Source: Elusimicrobiota bacterium
GTDB lineage: Bacteria > Elusimicrobiota > Elusimicrobia > Elusimicrobiales > UBA9959
Length of the DNA: 33,503 bases
Assembly: GCA_030651035.1 (NCBI GenBank)
Contig: JAUSCK010000278.1
Span: 1 to 33,503 of the forward strand
Reading direction: 5' to 3'
Made by a program: the position numbers and the translations under genes. Within the stretch, counting starts at the first letter, position 1. Every line of letters begins with the position of its first letter. The notes beneath the pieces were generated by a model. That model saw only the letters and a list, made by a program, of their open reading frames with translations. It did no database searches and was not told the origin of the DNA. Below are positions 17,900 to 25,545 of the stretch, in pieces.

Positions 17900-18583
17900 A
17901 TGGGACAGTTTCTCACAGCTTTCGGCGCGGGCCTCATGTCGTTCTTTACTCCGTGCATACTTCCGCTGCTGCCGGCCTATCTTTCCATGCTTTCCGGCTT
18001 TTCCGCTTCCGCGATAGTCAAAGGCGAAGCGCATGTGGTTACCCGCAAGGTCGTGGGAAACGCCCTGGTTTTTATAGCCGGCTTCTCGCTGGCCTTCGCC
18101 CTGATGGGCGCGGCGGCTTCGAACATAGGGGACCTGCTGGCCGCGCACAAAGACATGCTGATGAAGGTTTTCGGGGTGGTGATGGTGCTGCTGGGCGCGC
18201 ACATGGCGGGGCTGTTCAACATCCATTTACTAAACTTCGAGAAACGTTTTTCCACGCACGGCATCGCGCAGGGCCCGGCCGGGTCGTTCCTTACGGGTTT
18301 CGCTTTTGCGCTTGGCTGGTCGCCCTGCATAGGGCCTATCCTCGCCGTGATACTGGGGATGGCCGCCGTTTCAGGGACCGCCGCCAAAGGCGTGGCGCTG
18401 CTGCTTGCCTATTCTGCGGGCATGGCGCTGCCGCTGCTGGCCGCCGCCCTCCTTACCGCCAAATTCTTCTCCGTCGTGTCGCGTTTTAAAGCGGCGATGC
18501 ACTACGTGGAACTGACCGCGGGCGTAATACTGGCCGCCGCGGGCACGCTGCTCTTTTTCGACAAGCTGATGTTCTGGGGCTGA
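17900..18583 (+). CDS. ccdA: CcdA-type thiol-disulfide electron transporter
   Basis: 227 aa, six hydrophobic segments. It has the two hallmark cysteines of the CcdA/DsbD-beta family: TPCILPLLP (Cys19) and SPCIGPIL (Cys143), each followed by proline-rich membrane turns. CcdA passes electrons from cytoplasmic thioredoxin to periplasmic thiol proteins for cytochrome c maturation or disulfide reshuffling. The start is supported by AAAGGA 8 nt upstream. It lies 26 nt after the PorV-like gene and before a terminator, so it is the last gene of the giant-protein operon. No cytochrome c or Ccm genes are near, so a role in the folding of the cysteine-rich giant protein is a reasonable inference. Confidence 0.92.
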   Translation: MGQFLTAFGAGLMSFFTPCILPLLPAYLSMLSGFSASAIVKGEAHVVTRKVVGNALVFIAGFSLAFALMGAAASNIGDLLAAHKDMLMKVFGVVMVLLGAHMAGLFNIHLLNFEKRFSTHGIAQGPAGSFLTGFAFALGWSPCIGPILAVILGMAAVSGTAAKGVALLLAYSAGMALPLLAAALLTAKFFSVVSRFKAAMHYVELTAGVILAAAGTLLFFDKLMFWG

Positions 18584-18602
18584 AATTTAACAGGCAGTTG
18601 AG

Positions 18603-18630
18603 AAAGGCCGCTCCAGGCGGCCTTTTTCTT
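18603..18630 (+). terminator. Bidirectional intrinsic terminator between ccdA and the convergent secreted-protein gene
   Basis: Stem AAAGGCCGC / GCGGCCTTT (18603-18611 with 18617-18625), 5-nt loop, and a T tract continuing TTTCTTT on the + strand. Read on the - strand, the same stem is followed by TTTCTC. It serves ccdA and probably also the gene at 18657-19571. Confidence 0.88.
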
Positions 18631-18656
18631 TAAAGTCGGTCTTTAATACCGTTCTA

Positions 18657-19571
18657 TCAAAAGCCGGCGCCTTTCCAATAAACAAGATAGGAGTAGACCC
18701 TGCCTTCCGGTTTCTGATTACTGTATATCTGAAGCCCCACAACTGTTGAACGGCGCTCCGCGGCGGAGATCATGGCGCTAACCGCTTTCCCCCCGCTCAT
18801 GAATTTGCCTTTATAGTCGGTCTTGTTGCTCTCCGTGTTGGAAGCATAGGACGCCAGGCCGGAGATCGCCGCACCCACCTGGTGGGCGCCTTCCACTATG
18901 GCGGCCAGGCCGCCGGCCGCCTCGACCAGGTCCACCGTTTTGGAAGCGCTCCTTCCGGCCGCGCCGCCGCTGAAATAAATCGCGAAGGAATATTTATTCT
19001 CACGCTTGACGTTAAACTTCGCCAGCACTTTTCCGCCGGCGGCCTCTATCTTCGAGGCGGTTTCCCCCATGCCTTTGCCGGAGTCGGCGGCGGTCTCATA
19101 GACAAGGCCCGCCGAGGAGCTGTCATAGCTCTTTATGACCGGCTCACCGAGATAAAGTAACTCGAGGATGTAACCCGACTGGGCGCCCCTGGTGCTCAAA
19201 CCGTACAACTTCACTCCCGCTTTTTCCAGCAGCGCGTTCCAGAAACTTACGGCTTTCAAAAGACTCTTCTTATCCGGTATTACCGCGTGGGACAGAAGCA
19301 CCGGGTAGCCGCTGTCAACACCCGCCTCCTGCGCGGTATAGGGGGGGCGGGATGCCATTAAATAATACGGCAATGTCACGCCATCCTGCACAATATCGCT
19401 ATAGGCCGCCGCTTTGGGGAAGATATCCAGAAGCTCAGGCTCCGCGACCTGGGTGACTGTAGCGCTTTCCGTATTGGCCATAAGTTTCAGGCTTTGCAGC
19501 GTGGAAGCGGAGCAATACCCGGCCTGCGCCGCACATACCGCCGCCGCAACTATCGATAATATTTTTTTCAT
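18657..19571 (-). CDS. Unrecognised secreted protein, 304 aa
   Basis: A classical signal peptide (MKKILSIVAAAVCAAQAGYCSA) with likely cleavage near residue 18-23. The mature part is soluble-looking, with no further membrane segment apart from a mildly hydrophobic VEAAGGLAAIVEGAHQVGAAISGLASYAS stretch. I recognise no family motif. The hydrophilic C-terminal half (RENKYSFAIYFSGG, RSTVVGLQIYSNQ, GRVYSYLVYWKGAGF) is rich in aromatic strands. The start is fixed by AAGGAC 2 nt before ATG within GCTAAGGACACATG. The gene is separated from pyrE by 172 bp of structured DNA, so it is probably transcribed apart from the pyr operon. It may be exported to the periplasm; function unknown. Confidence 0.85.
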   Translation of the reverse strand: MKKILSIVAAAVCAAQAGYCSASTLQSLKLMANTESATVTQVAEPELLDIFPKAAAYSDIVQDGVTLPYYLMASRPPYTAQEAGVDSGYPVLLSHAVIPDKKSLLKAVSFWNALLEKAGVKLYGLSTRGAQSGYILELLYLGEPVIKSYDSSSAGLVYETAADSGKGMGETASKIEAAGGKVLAKFNVKRENKYSFAIYFSGGAAGRSASKTVDLVEAAGGLAAIVEGAHQVGAAISGLASYASNTESNKTDYKGKFMSGGKAVSAMISAAERRSTVVGLQIYSNQKPEGRVYSYLVYWKGAGF

Positions 19572-19664
19572 GTGTCCTTAGCTCAGCGGTTATGGGAAGA
19601 GCCTGTTCCCTCTGTTTAATTAGTTTACAGCACCGCAAACTATTACACCAGGTGCGAAGGACCT
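19572..19664 (-). promoter_or_regulatory. Structured 5' leader with the ribosome binding site in a long-range stem
   Basis: On the - strand mRNA, the Shine-Dalgarno AAGGAC (bases 19574-19579) is the exact complement of GTCCTT at 19657-19662. Between them fold GAGC/GCTC (19581-19584 with 19599-19602), ACAG/CTGT (19612-19615 with 19627-19630) and GCACC/GGTGC (19630-19634 with 19651-19655). The closing stem would hide the ribosome binding site. It could be a translational switch or simply a stable leader. No known riboswitch class is recognised. Confidence 0.4.
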
Positions 19665-19706
19665 GATCATCAGGGGGAAAGGGCCCACCGAGGTTTAGGT
19701 AATATG

Positions 19707-19735
19707 GGCAAGCAAAAAGCTCTTGCTGCCTTTTT
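19707..19735. terminator. Hairpin with T tract downstream of pyrE
   Basis: GGCA-AGCAA (19707-19715) pairs with TTGCTGCC (19723-19730) with one bulged A and a 7-nt loop, followed on the + strand by TTTTTATATTT. In the pyrE direction (- strand) the hairpin comes after the stop but is followed by CATATT, a poor U tract. The hairpin is clear; its use as the pyr operon terminator is uncertain. Confidence 0.5.
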
Positions 19736-19743
19736 ATATTTAT

Positions 19744-20313
19744 TCAGAATTTACGGGAGCCGGGTTTAACTACAGGGACGCCGGCCCGGCACAGCGGGCA
19801 ATTTTCGGGCTGGTAAACCAGCAACTCCAGCCTGAGTATGCATAAAGAGGGGAATGGAAGCGCCTTTGCGCCCATGCGGTTTACCACTGCCATAGCGCCG
19901 ATAGTTTCCGCCCCGCAGGCCGCTGCCAGTGCGGCGGTTTCAAGCGTGGACTTGCCGGTGGTAAAAACGTCTTCAACTATTATCAGGCGCGCGCCTTTCG
20001 GCAGGGAAAAACCGCGGCGCAGGGTCATAACGTTGTTCTCGCGCTCGGTGAAGATAAAATCCACTCCGAAAGCCCGCGCGACTTCGTGGCCTATTATAAG
20101 GCCGCCCATAGCGGGGGACAGGATAAGGTCAGGTTTCTGCCATTTCCACCCAGCCGCCAGGGCCGCGCCTAATTTCCCCGCCCAAGCGGGGTTTTTAAGG
20201 GCGAGGGCGCACTGTGCGTAATTAGGGCTGTGCAGGCCGGAAGAAAGCTGGAAATGGCCTTCCAGGAAAGCTCCGCAGGAGGAAAGATACTCCTTTAGTT
20301 CAGCCTCTTCCAT
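19744..20313 (-). CDS. pyrE: Orotate phosphoribosyltransferase
   Basis: 189 aa. Converts orotate and PRPP to orotidine 5'-phosphate, the fifth step of UMP synthesis. The PRPP-binding motif VEDVFTTGKS (residues 113-122) is intact, and the orotate side shows SSGLHSPNY (24-32) and PAMGGLIIGHEVAR (67-80). The C-terminal ENCPLCRAGVPVVKPGSR tail is typical of one branch of short PyrE proteins. The ATG overlaps the pyrF TAA by one base (TAATG), so it is translationally coupled. Last gene of pyrD-pyrF-pyrE. Confidence 0.93.
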   Translation of the reverse strand: MEEAELKEYLSSCGAFLEGHFQLSSGLHSPNYAQCALALKNPAWAGKLGAALAAGWKWQKPDLILSPAMGGLIIGHEVARAFGVDFIFTERENNVMTLRRGFSLPKGARLIIVEDVFTTGKSTLETAALAAACGAETIGAMAVVNRMGAKALPFPSLCILRLELLVYQPENCPLCRAGVPVVKPGSRKF

Positions 20314-20990
20314 TATTTCAGGTCCTCCAATATCGCTGCTGCTGCGGCGGCCGGGTCCTGGGCCGCGATTATGGGCCTGCCCACCACTATGAAATCAGCG
20401 CCCGCGGCCCGGGCGGCGGCGGGGGAAACGGCGCGCTTCTGGTCGTCGCCGCGCGCCTCGGGCCTGATGCCCGGGGTTACCAGCTTAAGCTTGCCGTCGA
20501 ATATTTTTTTCAGCCGCGCGGCCTCCAGCGGCGAGCAGACCACGCCGTCGGCGCCGTTCTCAAGGCCCTGCGAGGCCAGCAGCTTTACCGTCTTGTCTAT
20601 GCCGCCGCGGAAGCCGACCCGGAAAAGATTGTATTCGTCAAAACTGGTGAGCACGGTGATGCCCCAAAGCTTGGGGCGCTTTTCCAGCTCCGCGCAGGCC
20701 TTCAGCATTTCGCCGCCGCCGGAGAGGTGCAGCGAGACTGAATAGACGCCCATGGCGGCGGCGTGCTTTACGGCGTGCTTTACGGTGTTGGGGATGTCGT
20801 GGAACTTGAGGTCGAGGAATACTTTGCCCCCGTGTTTATGAACAAGGTCCACGGCGGCGGGCCCGGCGGCGGTAAAGAGGACTGACCCGACCTTGAAATA
20901 TTTCACCCGGCCCTCTAATTTTTCGATCAGGTGTTCGGCTGACTTCAGCGTATCCGCGTCGAGCGCCACAATAAGTTCTGTTTTATGCAT
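20313..20990 (-). CDS. pyrF: Orotidine 5'-phosphate decarboxylase
   Basis: 225 aa TIM-barrel enzyme of the classical (type 1) branch; makes UMP from OMP. The catalytic D-x-K-x-x-D is visible as LDLKFHDIPNT (Asp60, Lys62, Asp65), with the substrate Asp11 in ALDADT and the phosphate loop PGIRPE and VVGRPI near the C-terminus. It starts 15 nt after the pyrD stop and ends on the pyrE start codon. Length is normal for the family. Confidence 0.95.
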   Translation of the reverse strand: MHKTELIVALDADTLKSAEHLIEKLEGRVKYFKVGSVLFTAAGPAAVDLVHKHGGKVFLDLKFHDIPNTVKHAVKHAAAMGVYSVSLHLSGGGEMLKACAELEKRPKLWGITVLTSFDEYNLFRVGFRGGIDKTVKLLASQGLENGADGVVCSPLEAARLKKIFDGKLKLVTPGIRPEARGDDQKRAVSPAAARAAGADFIVVGRPIIAAQDPAAAAAAILEDLK

Positions 20991-21005
20991 AAGTTTTAGC
21001 GCCAG

Positions 21006-22052
21006 TTAGTGGTGGCGGGGGGAATGCCAGTGGTGGCGGCCGAGGTATTCGAGGATCTCTTTTACCAGGAAAGGGCCCTCGTAGACCAGGCCGGAGTAGA
21101 CCTGGACCAGGTCAGCGCCCAGGCTGAGCTTCTCAAGCGCGGTAGCCCCGTCGGAAATCCCCCCGGAGCCGATAAGAGGGACTTTGCCTTTAACCAGCGC
21201 GGCGGTTTTTGCCAGGATCGTGTTGGAAAGCTCGCGCAGCGGCTTGCCGCTCAGGCCTCCCTCGTAGGACCGCCAGTAGGCCGGCACCGCGGAGCGGTTC
21301 ACGGTGGTATTGGTGGCTATCAGGCCGAAACCTTTCTCCACCGCCAGCGCGGCCGCCCCCGCCAGGTCGCCGTCTTCCAGGTCGGGCGCTATCTTCACGA
21401 AGAACGGCTTGACTTTTTTCTGGCCGGACGCGAAATCCAGCATAGGCTCCACCAGGCGCTTCAGCTTTTCCCCGCCGTGCAGGGAGCGCAGCTGCAGCGT
21501 ATTGGGGGAGCTTATGTTCACCGCGAAGTAGTCGCCGTAGTCGTACATTATCTTAAGCGTCTCAAGATAATTCCTGGGGGCTTCGTCCATGGTGCAGTCG
21601 GCGTTCTTCCCCACGCTTATGCCCACCGGCACCGGCAGCGGCAGCAGCCGCGAAAGCGAGCGGGCCGCGTCAAAGGCGCCCGCGTTGTTGAAGCCCATGC
21701 GGTTTATGATGGCGTGGTCGTCGCGCAGGCGGAAAAGGCGCGGCTTGGGATTGCCGGGCTGCGGCCGCAGCGTCACCGTGCCCAGCTCGAGAAAACCGAA
21801 GCCGAAGCCGGCCATGAAGCGCGCCGCCTCGCAGTTCTTGTCGAACCCGGCGGCGAGCCCGACGGGATTGCGGAACTTTATGCCCGCCACGGTGAGGGGA
21901 AAGTCTTTGGCGCGCGACAGCAGGCGCACCACGGAATTCACTAATTCCACGCGCTGGGCCGCGCGGGCGGTCTTAATCACCGCGTCGTGGACCAGCTCAG
22001 GGTTGAGGTTGAAAAGCAGCTGGCGGATAAATTTCCGGTATAAAAATCCCAT
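21006..22052 (-). CDS. pyrD: Dihydroorotate dehydrogenase (quinone), class 2
   Basis: 348 aa. Oxidises dihydroorotate to orotate, passing electrons through FMN to membrane quinone. Class 2 is shown by the N-terminal amphipathic extension (FLYRKFIRQLLFNLNPELVHD, residues 3-23), GLAAGFDKN (FMN loop, about 65-73), INRMGFNNAG (116-125) and the catalytic serine in NISSPNT (Ser181/182). Class 1 enzymes use Cys here. First gene of the pyrDFE operon; no Shine-Dalgarno is visible at the ATG. The histidine-rich tail (HHWHSPRHH) is unusual but not functionally informative. Confidence 0.95.
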   Translation of the reverse strand: MGFLYRKFIRQLLFNLNPELVHDAVIKTARAAQRVELVNSVVRLLSRAKDFPLTVAGIKFRNPVGLAAGFDKNCEAARFMAGFGFGFLELGTVTLRPQPGNPKPRLFRLRDDHAIINRMGFNNAGAFDAARSLSRLLPLPVPVGISVGKNADCTMDEAPRNYLETLKIMYDYGDYFAVNISSPNTLQLRSLHGGEKLKRLVEPMLDFASGQKKVKPFFVKIAPDLEDGDLAGAAALAVEKGFGLIATNTTVNRSAVPAYWRSYEGGLSGKPLRELSNTILAKTAALVKGKVPLIGSGGISDGATALEKLSLGADLVQVYSGLVYEGPFLVKEILEYLGRHHWHSPRHH

Positions 22053-22064
22053 GGTCGTGTAACT

Positions 22065-22070
22065 ATTTTA
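22065..22070 (-). promoter_or_regulatory. Candidate -10 element of pyrD
   Basis: TAAAAT on the - strand, 12 nt before the pyrD ATG, with no Shine-Dalgarno in between. No convincing -35 is seen at the usual distance. The 154-bp divergent gap to the radical SAM gene otherwise holds GC-rich sequence without an obvious element. Confidence 0.35.
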
Positions 22071-22206
22071 GCAATATTGCGGCCAATAAGCGCCGCCGCC
22101 AACCCGGGCGAAACGTAGCTTTTTAAAACTCCGGAAAACCGCCCCGGCTTTTTGTATCATAGATAAATTGGAAGAAGAGGGAGAGCTTTTTCTCGGAACC
22201 GCGCCC

Positions 22207-23610
22207 ATGAAGATCCTGCTGATACAGCCTAACCCGCGCTATTGCGCCATTTCCTTCGCCTGCTCCAATATCCCTTTGGGGCCCCTGCATATCGCCTCGG
22301 CGCTGCGGCAGGCCGGCTATAGCCAGGTCCGGTTCATCGACGCCCGGATGCTGAGGCTCAGCCATAAGGAAGCGAGGGAGCGGATAGCGGCGTTCGGCCC
22401 CGACGTGGTCGGCATAACCGGGATGAGCCAGGAGGCCCGCGAGGTACACAGGCTCGCGGCGGAGGCCAAGACGGCCGCGCCAGCCTGCAAGGTGGTGGTC
22501 GGCGGCCCTTACGCCACCTCCAGCCCCGCGGAGGCCCTGAATGACCCAAAGGTGGATTTTGTCGTTGTGGGGGAAGGTGAAAGGACCGCATGCGCGCTTC
22601 TGGACGCCCTGGCTGCCGGTACGCCGCTCGAGGGCGTCGACGGGCTCGGCTTTAAAAAGAACGGCGCCACGGTGCTGAACCGGCCGCGCTCGCCGGCAGC
22701 GGAGCTGGACGAGCTCCCTTTGCCCGCCTGGGACCTGGCCGAGGTGGAAAAATACTTCCACCTGTGGAACCGGCATTCGCAGAATCCTTTTCTCGTCTCG
22801 GAAAGGAGCATGCCGCTGATCACTTCGCGCGGCTGCCCGTACGGCTGCATCTATTGCCATAATATCTTCGGGAAAAAGGCCCGCCTGCGGAGCGTGGAGA
22901 GCGTGCTGGGAGAGCTGGAGACGCTGGTCCGGGAATACGGCGCCGAGGAGATAGAGATACTCGACGATATCTTCAACATAGACCTGCCCAGGGCCAAGAG
23001 CATCTGCGACGAAATAATTCGCCGGGGGCTCAACGTGAAGCTCTCCTTCCCTAACGGCCTGCGGGTGGACCGGATGGACGAAGAGCTTGTGGTCAAGCTA
23101 AGGCAGGCCGGGACGCATTTGGTGGTCTACGCCATAGAGACAGCCTCGCCGAGGCTGCAGCGCGAGATAAAAAAGAACCTCGACCTGGAGAAAGCCGCCA
23201 AAATAATACGCTTTACCGCCGGGCAGGGGATCACGGTCGGCGGCTTCTTCATGCTGGGCTTCCCCGGAGAAACAAGGAAGGAGATGCTGGCCACCATAGA
23301 TTTCGCCGTCAGGCAGCCCTTCGACCATGCGAACTTTTTTTACGTCACGCCGAAGCCGGGCACCCCGCTCTTCGATGCCGTCAGGGATTACCCCGGGGTT
23401 GCGGCGGCAGCGGGCGGCGATTATTTCAGCTGCTCGGTGAACCTCTCGGCAGTGCCGGACTGGTTATTCACGAGCATGTGCGGCTGGGCTTATACCAGGT
23501 TCTACCGGCTCCGGCCGCTGCACCTCCTGCGGCAGGTCGCCGGGGTTCCCAACAAGCTGTACTTCCTGAAGCTGCTTCTGCGGGCTTTTTTCCTGCGGCG
23601 GTGGGCCTGA
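22207..23610 (+). CDS. Radical SAM enzyme with N-terminal B12-binding-like domain
   Basis: 467 aa from the ATG of MKILLIQPNPRY; an upstream in-frame TTG at 22168 would add 13 residues but lacks family similarity. The N-terminal Rossmann-like cobalamin-binding domain spans about 1-150 (GPLHIASALRQAGY, PDVVGITGMS, VVVGGPYATSSP, DFVVVGEGE), without a clear D-x-H-x-x-G base-off motif. The radical SAM barrel follows: CPYGCIYC gives the 4Fe-4S ligands Cys210, Cys214, Cys217, then ETAS, and GFPGETRKEM near 350-365. This BchE/P-methylase-like class includes methyltransferases and cyclases; the substrate cannot be told. Ends 8 bp from the convergent pyrC. Confidence 0.9.
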   Translation: MKILLIQPNPRYCAISFACSNIPLGPLHIASALRQAGYSQVRFIDARMLRLSHKEARERIAAFGPDVVGITGMSQEAREVHRLAAEAKTAAPACKVVVGGPYATSSPAEALNDPKVDFVVVGEGERTACALLDALAAGTPLEGVDGLGFKKNGATVLNRPRSPAAELDELPLPAWDLAEVEKYFHLWNRHSQNPFLVSERSMPLITSRGCPYGCIYCHNIFGKKARLRSVESVLGELETLVREYGAEEIEILDDIFNIDLPRAKSICDEIIRRGLNVKLSFPNGLRVDRMDEELVVKLRQAGTHLVVYAIETASPRLQREIKKNLDLEKAAKIIRFTAGQGITVGGFFMLGFPGETRKEMLATIDFAVRQPFDHANFFYVTPKPGTPLFDAVRDYPGVAAAAGGDYFSCSVNLSAVPDWLFTSMCGWAYTRFYRLRPLHLLRQVAGVPNKLYFLKLLLRAFFLRRWA

Positions 23611-23618
23611 CCCGGGAT

Positions 23619-24887
23619 TTATTTACAAAAAACCATCTTTCCCGCCGCTATGGTCGCTGCCGGCCAGCCGCGGAGGGGCATGCCGATAAACGGGGAGTTG
23701 GCGGATTTTGACACGAACTCCGCCGGAACCCTTCTTACGCGGCGCGGGTCGAGGAGCGTGAGGTCGGCGTCGAAGCCGGGGCGCAGGCGGCCCTTACGCT
23801 TCAGCCCCAGCAGCCGCGCCGGGTTAAGGCTCACCAGTTCAGCCAGGCGCATTTTAGTTATCCGCCCGGCCAGCACCAGCGCCGTGACGCACAGCGGCGC
23901 CAGCGTCTCAAGCCCGATAATTCCGAACGGCGCGCCTTTGAAACCTTTAGCCTTAAGGCGGCGCTCGTGCGGGGCGTGGTCGCTGGCTATAAGGTCTATG
24001 GTCCTGTCGGCTATGGCGGCCAGCACGGCCCGCCGGTCGGCCGGGGAGCGCAGGGGCGGCTTCATCTTGTAATCGGCGCAGTCAGTTTTAATATCAGCGT
24101 CGGAAAGGGTGAAATAATGCGGGCAGGTTTCGCCGGTGACCGGCCAGCCCAGTTTTTTTGCCGCGCGCAGGGCGCCTACGGAGGAGGCAAGGCTAAGATG
24201 CTGCAGATGTATCGGCCCGGCCGCGGAGGCGGCCAGCAGGTCGCGCAGCACCGCGAAAAGCTCCGCCTCCGGAGGTATGCCGGGCAGGCCGAGCCTGCGC
24301 GCCGCGGGTCCGGCGTTGATAACGCCGCGGCCCGTCCTTGAAAATTCCTCCGGGTGGTCCAGCAGCGGCAGGCCGAGCGCGGCGGCTTTTTTTATCAGCC
24401 CCGCCAGCAGGCCGCGCGGCAGGCAGGAGCCGTCGTCGGTAAAGGCCAGGGCGCCGGCGTTTTTCAGAGCGGACAGGTTAGAAGTTCTTTTCCCGGAGCG
24501 TCCGGCGGTGGCGGCGGCGGAAAAATAAAGAGCGGCCGGCAGGCCGGCGGCCCGGCGGCGGTATTTTTTGACCAGCGCGGCGGTCGCCAGCGCCGGCGAG
24601 GTATTCGGCATCAGCAGCGCGGCGGTTATCCCGCCTGCGGCGGCGGCCCGCGCGGCGCTCTCCAGCGTCTCGGCCGCCTCGGCGCCCGGCTCCCTGGCGT
24701 GCACGTGGGCGTCAATAAAGCCGGGAAAGACCCAGAGCCCGGCGGCGTCAAAGACCTGGCAGCCCGGCGGCGGCTTTATGCGCCGGGCCAGGCGGCTTAT
24801 CCGGCCGCCCTTTAAAAGAATATCGTTAAGGGCTTCACCGCAGACCGGGTCAATGACCAGGCCGTTTTTTATCAGCAGGCTTTGCAT
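23619..24887 (-). CDS. pyrC: Dihydroorotase, class I
   Basis: 422 aa amidohydrolase that closes carbamoyl-aspartate to dihydroorotate. Metal and substrate residues are all present: DAHVHAREPG (His61, His63, Arg65), MPNTSPA (93-99), TDDG (150-153), LDHPEE (His178), HLQHLS (His230), GETCPHYFTLSD (252-263), KMKPPLR (274-280) and ASDHAPH (Asp303). The length and the long N-terminal beta domain fit the class I (multifunctional-related) branch rather than short class II PyrC. Its start lies inside the preceding membrane-protein gene (38-bp overlap in another frame), so it depends on that operon. It is separated from pyrDFE by one opposite-strand gene. Confidence 0.94.
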   Translation of the reverse strand: MQSLLIKNGLVIDPVCGEALNDILLKGGRISRLARRIKPPPGCQVFDAAGLWVFPGFIDAHVHAREPGAEAAETLESAARAAAAGGITAALLMPNTSPALATAALVKKYRRRAAGLPAALYFSAAATAGRSGKRTSNLSALKNAGALAFTDDGSCLPRGLLAGLIKKAAALGLPLLDHPEEFSRTGRGVINAGPAARRLGLPGIPPEAELFAVLRDLLAASAAGPIHLQHLSLASSVGALRAAKKLGWPVTGETCPHYFTLSDADIKTDCADYKMKPPLRSPADRRAVLAAIADRTIDLIASDHAPHERRLKAKGFKGAPFGIIGLETLAPLCVTALVLAGRITKMRLAELVSLNPARLLGLKRKGRLRPGFDADLTLLDPRRVRRVPAEFVSKSANSPFIGMPLRGWPAATIAAGKMVFCK

Positions 24888-25545
24888 TTTTTAAAGGTGC
24901 GGGCTGCGCGGCCGGCGGAACTTCCGGGGCGCTTTCCAAGGTTACCAGGCGCGGGGCAAAAGCCGACGCCGTCTCCCTGTAGGAAGCCAGCTGCAGGCCG
25001 GTTATCAGCAGCAGCACCGCCCAGGCAAGGTGCAGGGCGCGGCGGCTGAAAAAGATGTCGGCCGTTTTCGCGGCCACCGCCAGCAGCAGCGTAACACCGA
25101 TAGCAGAGTGCCAGACCATTACCTGGCGCCAGGCGTCTTCGTTGACGCGCCCGGCCATCATGAAGTAAAGCATGCCGGCAAGAGCGAGCAGGGCCAGGGA
25201 CATCGCCCGCCAGCCCCCGCCGCGGCGCCCCAGCGCCTCGTGCATGAGCAGGCTGAGGCCGGCCGCGCCGTAGAGGCAGGCGAAAGCTATAAAGAGGTAG
25301 AAACCGCGGCGCACCTGGAGGGCCGTCTCCAGCTGCGCAAAACTCCAGCCGCCGGGCAGCGCCAGCACGGCCGCGAACATGGCCGCGCCGGAGACCGCCA
25401 GGACCAGCGACGCCGCCAGGACAAACTTATTGCCCTTGTTCTCCAGCGCGTAGGCTTCTGCCGCGCCCAGTGTCAGCAGCGCCCCGCCCTGCAGCCAATG
25501 TATTATGTTAGAAGCCCTGGTAAAATCGGCGTAATCGATTATCAT
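24850..25545 (-). CDS. Polytopic membrane protein, unrecognised
   Basis: 231 aa with about six hydrophobic helices (roughly 15-33, 40-62, 82-103, 113-131, 140-158, 168-187) and a Pro/Ala/Lys-rich tail. Histidines occur at helix ends (IIHWLQGG, LLMHEALG, MVWHSAIG), a layout that would suit b-haem ligands in small membrane cytochromes, but there is no recognised signature. A strong GAGGAGG lies before the ATG, and the start overlaps the previous gene's stop by 4 bp. It sits in the nitroreductase-pyrC operon. Confidence 0.75.
   Translation of the reverse strand: MIIDYADFTRASNIIHWLQGGALLTLGAAEAYALENKGNKFVLAASLVLAVSGAAMFAAVLALPGGWSFAQLETALQVRRGFYLFIAFACLYGAAGLSLLMHEALGRRGGGWRAMSLALLALAGMLYFMMAGRVNEDAWRQVMVWHSAIGVTLLLAVAAKTADIFFSRRALHLAWAVLLLITGLQLASYRETASAFAPRLVTLESAPEVPPAAQPAPLKNAKPADKKRPGH

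Noticed and set aside
19574-19662. tRNA gene on the + strand
   Set aside because: The 5' part (GTCCTTAGCTCAGC, GAGC) and 3' GAAGGAC resemble a tRNA, but there is no TTCGA T-loop, the T-like arm has a 16-nt loop, the anticodon stem is poor and no CCA follows. It is treated as a structured leader or remnant instead.
21009-21944. 311-aa + strand open frame opposite pyrD
   Set aside because: It is antisense to a clear pyrD with all catalytic motifs; GC-rich codon bias gives long shadow frames here, and the translated peptide shows no family features.
22168-22206. Upstream TTG start adding 13 residues to the radical SAM protein
   Set aside because: The extension (MEEEGELFLGTAP) is not family-like and the B12-domain begins at MKILLIQPNP, the usual start for this class.
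24354-24815. Overlapping + strand frames opposite pyrC
   Set aside because: Arg/Gly/Ala-rich translations on the strand opposite an intact pyrC, with no start signals.
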